A stretch of 64,000 nt of DNA from Panax quinquefolius (taxonomy: Eukaryota; Streptophyta; Magnoliopsida; Apiales; Araliaceae). The notes below the pieces were generated by a model that had not been told where the DNA came from, ran no database searches, and saw only the letters and a list, made by a program, of their open reading frames with translations. The stretch spans positions 6,142,237-6,206,236 of the forward strand of contig CM035168.1 in the NCBI GenBank assembly GCA_020205615.1, in the 5' to 3' direction. Below are positions 58,401-64,000 of the stretch, in pieces. Made by a program: the position numbers and the translations under genes. Each line of letters begins with the position of its first letter. Position 1 is the first letter of the stretch.

Positions 58401-61400
58401 CAATTTCATTATCACATCACACATTCCAGAGACACATTTGCCCCCCCAAAAAAAAAAAAAAAAAAAACCATCAAAACCCAAAACCCAAAAAATAAAGTCA
58501 CTGAATAATCTACTCATTTCTCTCCATTTCGGTGAAAACGAAATAATAATAATTCCTCTAGCCAATGTTATCTTCGACTGAGCAAGTAAACAATAAAGGA
58601 CATTAGATGAGACTATTACGATTTTAGAATAGTCCATTCCCGAAAGCTATTAGGAAGGGAGAGCCTGAGACCATATCAACCCACACCAAGATACCAAACA
58701 ACCAATGTGAGACTAGCCCCACAAGCTAATAATGAGATCATAACCGGCCACCAAACTTCCATACCAACGTTCACAATGGCTCTACTCTAGCGACATTGAC
58801 CCGCCATATACATACAATCTATTAAACTACTTAAAAGTCAACAATTTCATTATCACATCACATTCCAAAGACATTTGCCCCAAACCCCAAACCCAAAAAA
58901 AGTCTTTGAATAACCAACTCATTTCTCTCCATTTTACCAAAGAAGAAATAATAATAATTCCTCTCAACCAATGTTATATTCCACTGATCAAGTAAACAAT
59001 AAAGGACATTAAATGAGACTATTATGATTTTAGAATAGCCCATTCCCAAAAGCTATTAGAGAGGGAGAGCCTGAAACCATATCAACCCACACCAAGATGC
59101 CAAACAACCAATATGAGACTAGCCCCCACAAGCTAACGATGGGATCATAACTGGCCACCAAACTTCCATACCAACGTTCACAGCGACATTGGCCGGCCGT
59201 ATCCATACCACTAGTATCTTAATCCAGCCTCAAGTAGCATTTTTTGTTTACAACAGCTCCACTCTGACACTCTAGTGACACTGGCTCGCCATACACCAAC
59301 CTATATTTCCAAGGTACCCCTTACCGTTTAGAAGGTAGTACGTGGATCACACTGCTCTGATTCTGTTACGATTTTAAAAGAGCCTATCCCTACAAGCTAG
59401 TTGTGAGGAAGAAGGGAGAGCCCAATACCATATTAACTCGCACCAAGTTGCCGATACAACTGATGTGATACTAGCCCCCATAAGCTAGCAGGGATTATAA
59501 TAGAGACTAAAATGCAAAACTGATCCTTTAATTTATACCTTTTTTATGAACCCCTTCCTTCAAAAAAAAATTTGGCATTACTCACCCTCCAAGTTTCGTA
59601 AGTACTTAAAAAGGACCCCATTGACTTTCTTTGTTAAAGGAGTGACAGAAGAAACAGCGTTAGGGGAATAATAGCAATATTAAATTTTAAAAATTAAAAT
59701 TAAGATAAATTTAAAAAAATACAATAAAAGAATTTAAATCAAAATAATATTTTTTAAATACAAAACGGCATTAAAATTAAATTTTAAAACTAAAAATTAT
59801 ATTAAAATAGAATTGAAAATTTACAATACAAGAATTTAAAACAAAGTATTAATTTTTTAAAAAATAAATAAAATAAAAAATTAAAATAACTTGAAAGATT
59901 ACAAGAAAAGAATTTAAAACAAGATACTAATTTTTAAAACTACAAATGGAAACTAAAATAAACTTGAAAATTTGCAACAAAAGAATTTAAAACAAAATAA
60001 TAATTTTTAAAAATACAAAAAATTAAAATAAATTTTTAGAGCTACAAAATGAAATTAAAATAAACTTGAAAAATTAAAATAAAAGAATTTAAAACAATTA
60101 ATAATTTTATTAAAAATAAAATAAAACTAAAGTAAAATTTTAAAACAACAAAACAAAATCAAAATAACTTGAAAATTACAATAAAAGAATTTTAAAAAAA
60201 TTATAATTTTTAAAAATAAAAATAAAAATAACAAGAAAAGAATTTAAAACATAACAATAATTTTAAAAATACTTAATAAAAATAATATTTTAAAACTACA
60301 AATAGAAATTAAAATAAACTTGAAAAATTACAATAAAGAATTCAAAACAACATAATAGTTTTTTAAAATAAAAATAAAATTAAAATAAATTTTAAAACCA
60401 AAAATGAAATTAAAATAAACTTGTAAAATTAAAATAAAAGAATTTAAAGAAAAATAATAATTTTTTTAAAATACAAATAAAACTAAAATAAACAAATATA
60501 AAATTAAAACTTGAAACATTAAAGTATAGAAAAATAAAAAGTAGAGTATCAAAAGTTAAATTAAAAGGAAACGGTGGATTGAATGATCCTCGGGAGACAT
60601 CTACCTGCTCAGTGGTAACCGTTGAAATAATTATACAGGAACGTGTTATTGCATAGAATAAAATAAAATCAATAATCATAATATTAAGTACTTACATGAA
60701 TTGAGAGAATATATCTTGTATGTATCAAGATTCAGCTGCGCGTAAGGGTGAAGGTCTTCAATTGTCTCTCTCAATCTTAGGATGGATGTTTAGGTGTGTA
60801 TATAATTCTTGAGACGACAATTGGGACCAAACCCTAACTATTTTATTTATAGAATAACTAAGGGTCAAAATCGTCCATCAAGATTATGAAACCCTAGGGC
60901 TCATTATGCCAAATAATATTAGGAATATAATTTATAGGCCACATAATTAATTACCAAACCCATAAATAAAGTGATTAAATTAATACAATATGTAAGCCCA
61001 ATAATTACATAAATAGTAAAGGCCACATAAAGAATAAAATATTCTAACAGTAACTCCTCAAAGCCGTCGACGATCCAAATTCCGGCACGATCCATTATCA
61101 CCATCCCTTTGTCATCCTCTTCAATATTCGTCGTCTTCAGAATATTCATCCTCTTCAACAAGAGCTACAGTACACCACAAAAGGTACAAACAAAATTTAA
61201 TTGTTCTTCCTCCTCTTCTTCCTTTAATTCATTGTGTACCATTCCACGCTATTTTGGGTAAATGGTTTCCCATCAAAATAAACCTTCTTCAGTTTTTTGT
61301 TTTAAAACCTAAGCTTTTCCCTAAAATTTCAAAACCCTAAGGTTTTTTTATCTATAGGGGTTTGATATTGTATTGAGGCAATGGGACTTGTGCTTGTTCT

Positions 61401-64000
61401 TTGATGGTGATGGTAGAATCCGGAAAAAATAATGAGTCCCGGCAAAATTTGTTGACCCAGATTTGAGAGTGAGTCGATGGATCTTGAAAAGGAAATGATA
61501 CAGACTACCGACTGAAATTGGGGAAGAGAGTGCTTGATTAATTTTTAATTTCTTTGTCTAATTACTTTATTACCCTTATGTTGCACATGTGGTTTGCACA
61601 TGGTCAATTTTTGTCTAAAGTCAACAACATTCTGTCACTTTTTTGAACAGAATAGTCGATAGGGTCCTCTTTTTAGCACTTATACAACTTGGAGGGTGAG
61701 TTATGCCAAAAAAAATAATTGAAGGAAAGTCTTAAAAAAGTATAGATAGGAGGGTCAGTTTTGCATTTCAGTCTAACAGAGACATGTTAAAGAAATGAAC
61801 TCAACGGCTGAAAATTACACTTGTCCCTAAATATTTTTTACTAATTCTCATTTATATGCTCACTTGCTCAGATTTTTCTCATGTCTAATATGTTCCTCAA
61901 AAAGCGGTACCCATTAATGCATTTGAAACTAGGATGCTGCTTGAAGTATTCTCTTTCCTTCCCAACTAGAAAAGGCCTGCCTATTCTTCCTGAGGTAAGA
62001 AAAAGTGAGTGGCTTTCTCTCTTAAAGAGAGCCCAATGGAATTAGAAATGAAGATTGAAAGAGAGTCCAGTATGTACAACTAAGAAGCAAGGATGCAACT
62101 GAACAACGACAAACTGCGCACCCCATGCGCCGAGTGCCGGTGTGCGGGGATACGTAGTCATATCCCTTTTTTGTTAGGTTTTCTTTTAATTATCCATCGG
62201 AGTAAAATTAGGAAGCAAGATCAGATAAGTCATCTCATCATCTTCCGATCGGTTTGTGCTTCATATCATGTAAACCATATATGTGCAAGTACGGACAAGA
62301 TTTATGCCTTTTTTTTCTTTCATTTATTGTACAAAAGTACACTCAATTTCCTTATAGTTTAAAAATTGCAGTTCTTAGTCCCCTATTTCTATAATTTTAC
62401 AAATCAATCCCTGTAATTTAGTTAAATACAAATATAAATACAAATAGCACAATAATAATGTAATATTATATTATATATATGCTATACTATTATATTCTAT
62501 GTATACTATATTATAAATTATATTTAATAATTAAATGTGTCGCATCCCACTGCACCCAAACTCCAATTTTTAAAAAATCGAAGAACTCGTGTATCCCTAT
62601 GTTGCACACCCATATTCCCGCACCCGTATCCTTAAAAGATGAAGAATTGAAATCTTAGGCAAAGAATATAAAGAATTGAAACCCTAAAAATCAGGTTAGT
62701 TCTTCAATCTTTGTCATAAAATCTAATCTCTCACCTAAAAATCCAGATATTTCTTCTACTTCTTCTTTTTAGTCTGTTAATTGTTATATATTCTTGCTAT
62801 TGGTTGACTCTTAAATCATAAGTTTATTGGTTTAATTTGAAGAAATTCTTAAGCGATATCCTTAATTTGTGCCCAGTAGGCCAAAATACTGTAAATCACA
62901 AGAGATGATTATATGTTTATTCATAATAAGTCCAACGAAAACTGGCTGAAACCAGCTGAATCACACAGTTCAACTGAGCACTATATAGCTGACTGATTTG
63001 GTCAGCTTCAGCGCAGTACTTTAGAAAATCAACATTCTCGGTTTCGGTTACTTTTCGGTTCCAGAAGTTACTCCATCAAGTTCAAGGAAGATACGCTCAA
63101 GACGAACAGAGAGGTTCCGAGATCACTTAAGATGGATAAAAAGTTAGTTTTTCTTAGAATTTTGTGTTATCTTTATCAACAGAGTCGGCATAAATCAAAG
63201 ACCACGTGCACCGGAACACACAATAGAATAATCAAAATAGCAAAGGAGATCAAGGAACAGTACCGAGGTACTAGTGTCCATATGGGTCGTCATAGATGAT
63301 AGAACTGAGCTTGGCGGCACTATACTTGTAGATGCTGAGAACCCCATCCTAGATGGCTGCATCTCAAAAGAATCATCACTTAAACTCCCAGAAACAGCAT
63401 TTCCTTGCTCCAACTGTACAGAAGAGAAAGAAGATACTCCCTGTGAAGAAGACAACTGTGATTTCTGTTGTTGCTCATTTGCCTGATCAATTGGCTCTTG
63501 TTTCACATAATGTACTGATGATAGAGCACCATTATTCTGCTCTTTATTGGTTGATGATTGCCAGTGAACTGAATTCTGTTGCAATGTTGAATGATTTGTC
63601 GAGTGAGAAAAAGTCCCACTCTGCCCTCTCTTTGGTTCACTAAAAGTGTTCTGCTTCTCAAACTTCGGTACACTCATGGCCTGAGTTAATAACGCTTGGA
63701 TGAACTGCAACTTGCCTCATTTGTGAATCATTCGGTTGTTGTTTGAGAGATTGTGCTGAGCTATTAATATTTGCTCCAGCATATGGGTTATAATTACTGC
63801 CAGTACTTCCATAAGTAGGAAAAGACGACGGGGGGAAGTGCAAATGTTGTTGTTGCTGCTTGTTAAGTCCCTGTATTGGAAAGGGACGCTCCCTTTCTTG
63901 CTTTACGTCTCGCAATATAAGGGCATTATTTTCCATTGTTGTATTATTTGAATCAGTCAACACTTGTGCTGCTAAAGAGGGAATGTGAGATGCGTCTACG
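47449..64000 (-). CDS. TAF4B: TFIID subunit 4 (TAF4/TAF4b), 5' end outside the window; one apparent frameshift
   Basis: Exons on the minus strand: beyond 64,000-63,264, 54,454-54,330, 54,218-54,137, 54,034-53,899, 53,778-53,723, 53,655-53,599, 53,501-53,361, 53,273-53,208, 53,115-52,854 and 47,621-47,449 (stop). Phases agree across all junctions from 63,264 downstream. The first exon encodes a Q/S-rich low-complexity region with VKQERERPF and YVKQEPIDQ. Exons 3-10 encode the conserved C-terminal TAF4 domain, including [22 protein letters not shown]-like [32 protein letters not shown] and [23 protein letters not shown]4 pairs with TAF12 through a histone fold within TFIID in the nucleus and helps set up Pol II transcription. 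The RST domain of plant TAF4 would lie off the edge. The frame shifts by one base between 63,658 and 63,715. Introns 1 and 9 (as counted here) are 8.8 and 5.2 kb and full of transposons. Confidence 0.93.
48188..48839. mobile_element. hAT-type non-autonomous element, copy 1, in the last TAF4 intron
   Basis: About 650 bases. GC-rich ends (GGCGGGGCCTAGGCGGG at left, GGCCTAGCGCCTAGGCGAGG at right) enclose an AT-rich core that is homologous throughout to 50,838-51,583, in the same orientation. Terminal CACT/AGTG are inverted. The 8-bp flanks do not match, so boundaries are approximate. Confidence 0.8.
49503..50783. mobile_element. hAT-type non-autonomous element in the last TAF4 intron
   Basis: 1,281 bases with an exact 8-bp duplication CAAACAAT (49,495-49,502 and 50,784-50,791). 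Inverted ends read CAGGGTTATCAAGTCG and CATAGTTGTTAAGGCG. The left subterminal part is rich in AAGTCG/CGACTTG motifs. The right part has a 70-bp direct duplication (about 50,618-50,685 and 50,688-50,757) with CGACTAGTCGGGCGTTTAGA. No transposase. Confidence 0.9.
50838..51583. mobile_element. hAT-type non-autonomous element, copy 2, in the last TAF4 intron
   Basis: 746 bases with an exact 8-bp duplication TCTAGAAT (50,830-50,837 and 51,584-51,591). Inverted ends are CAATGTTCTAAA and CAGTGTTCTAAAA. The CTAGGCG-rich subterminal regions are GC-rich; the core is AT-rich. It is the better-kept relative of 48,188-48,839. Confidence 0.92.
52409..52450. repeat. (AT)n microsatellite in the last TAF4 intron
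   Basis: A pure AT run preceded by GTGTGCGTGCGCATGTATG-type variant repeats. No other feature nearby. Confidence 0.9.
54586..57798 (+). mobile_element. Solo LTR (chromovirus type) in the 8.8-kb TAF4 intron
   Basis: 3,213 bases opening TGTAACAACCGAG and closing GGGGGCGTCACA, the same closing sequence as the chromovirus LTRs further left. Near the end, GTTGGGCTAGTTATGCTCAC matches the region near 26,430 of the other solo LTR. No gag, pol or primer site is attached. The flanks AAAAT and AAAAC agree at four of five bases. It carries an odd GC-rich island (56,298-56,432). Confidence 0.82.
56298..56432. repeat. GC-rich island with repeated GCGCTGCAGCGC-like motifs
   Basis: Four related motifs, GTCGCAGCGCCA, TGGCGCTGCAGTG, GCGCTGCAGCGC (a perfect 12-base palindrome at 56,378-56,389) and GCGTCGCAACGCCA, sit within 130 bases of an AT-rich LTR. 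Confidence 0.8.
58369..59490. repeat. 440-bp block in two tandem copies plus a partial third
   Basis: 58,369-58,806 and 58,809-59,215 are diverged direct copies starting ACATACAATCTATT. 59,366-59,490 repeats the part matching 58,612-58,735 (TTACGATTTTA, then AGCCCA, then ATATTAAC). Copy 1 has a poly-A run at 58,448-58,467. The nature of the block is unknown. Confidence 0.85.
59690..60530. repeat. A-rich degenerate tandem array inside the Mutator-like element
   Basis: About a dozen units of 60-75 bases built on AAACTTGAAAATTACAATAA, then AAGAATTTAAAACAAAATAA, then a T-run and TACAAAA. The short open frame at 60,410-60,679 arises from it. Confidence 0.85.
60620..61049 (-). mobile_element. Small copia-like solo LTR nested in the Mutator-like element
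   Basis: 430 bases. On the minus strand it starts TGTTAGAATATTTTATTC and ends ATTTCAACG (AACA changed to AACG). It is flanked by an exact 5-bp duplication GTAAC (60,615-60,619 and 61,050-61,054). A TATATACACACC stretch near 60,800 may be its TATA region. No internal region. Confidence 0.75.
61774..63263. other. Remaining part of the 8.8-kb TAF4 intron
   Basis: No exon or well-bounded element seen. A GC-richer patch at 62,110-62,150 (GCGCACCCCATGCGCC, GGTGTGCGGGG) and a loosely related patch at 62,540-62,640 could be the ends of an eroded element. The splice donor of the first visible TAF4 exon is at 63,263-63,262. Confidence 0.5.

Larger units (their letters stand above)
59505..61773. mobile_element. 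Mutator-like non-autonomous element in the 8.8-kb TAF4 intron
   Basis: Long terminal inverted repeats of roughly 150 bases. Left: GACTAAAATGCAAAACTGATCC, later ACTCACCCTCCAAGTT and ATTGACTTT. Right, inverted: GACTGAAATGCAAAACTGACCC with the matching inner segments. The flanks TAATAGAGA and TAACAGAGA agree at eight of nine bases, suiting a Mutator-type 9-bp duplication with some ambiguity at the left border. It holds an A-rich tandem array and a nested solo LTR. No transposase. Confidence 0.83.

Noticed and set aside
63674..63715. A GC..AG mini-intron (GCAAGT...CTCAG) to explain the TAF4 frame change
   Set aside because: It would be 35 bases long, below known plant intron size, and removing it leaves the wrong frame.

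Overview
This window is nuclear DNA of a flowering plant. Coding sequence lies in short exons with GT/AG introns, three conserved plant genes can be read, and most of the rest is AT-rich DNA full of LTR retrotransposons, hAT and Mutator-like DNA elements, MITEs and (AT)n tracts. A eudicot is likely and an asterid possible, but the species cannot be fixed from the sequence alone.

Layout. 1-11,831: a broken gag/protease piece of a Ty3/gypsy chromovirus, then a complete but coding-dead Ty1/copia element (1,467-10,966, two LTRs of about 1.9 kb), then a fragment of chromovirus LTR. 11,832-14,518: AT-rich DNA with a Stowaway-like MITE. 14,519-30,864: a four-level nest. A small element with a 9-bp target duplication contains a minus-strand solo LTR. 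That contains a full-length minus-strand chromovirus (17,125-30,496, target duplication TATTT). Its gag gene contains a plus-strand solo LTR (24,131-26,733, target duplication CTTTT).

32,034-33,573 (+): a three-exon gene for a 77-residue SERF-like zinc-finger protein of the Arabidopsis At2g23090 type. 35,661-45,592 (-): a ten-exon gene for the catalytic alpha subunit of protein kinase CK2, complete at 333 residues. Its introns carry a hAT element with a large foldback element inside, another hAT MITE and a Stowaway-like MITE. 47,449 to the right edge (-): the 3' part of the gene for TFIID subunit 4 (TAF4/TAF4b). Ten exons are visible and the 5' end lies outside the window. Two very long introns (about 5.2 and 8.8 kb) hold three hAT elements, a 3.2-kb solo LTR, a triplicated 440-bp block, and a Mutator-like element with a small solo LTR inside it. 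The first visible TAF4 exon carries an apparent one-base frameshift.

The three genes have housekeeping roles in growth signalling and basal transcription and are not an operon or known cluster. I see no tRNA, rRNA, CRISPR array, defence island or other novel multi-gene system. The interest lies in the transposon stratigraphy, in hairpin-rich repeats inside LTRs and leaders, in the intronic foldback, and in the TAF4 frameshift.
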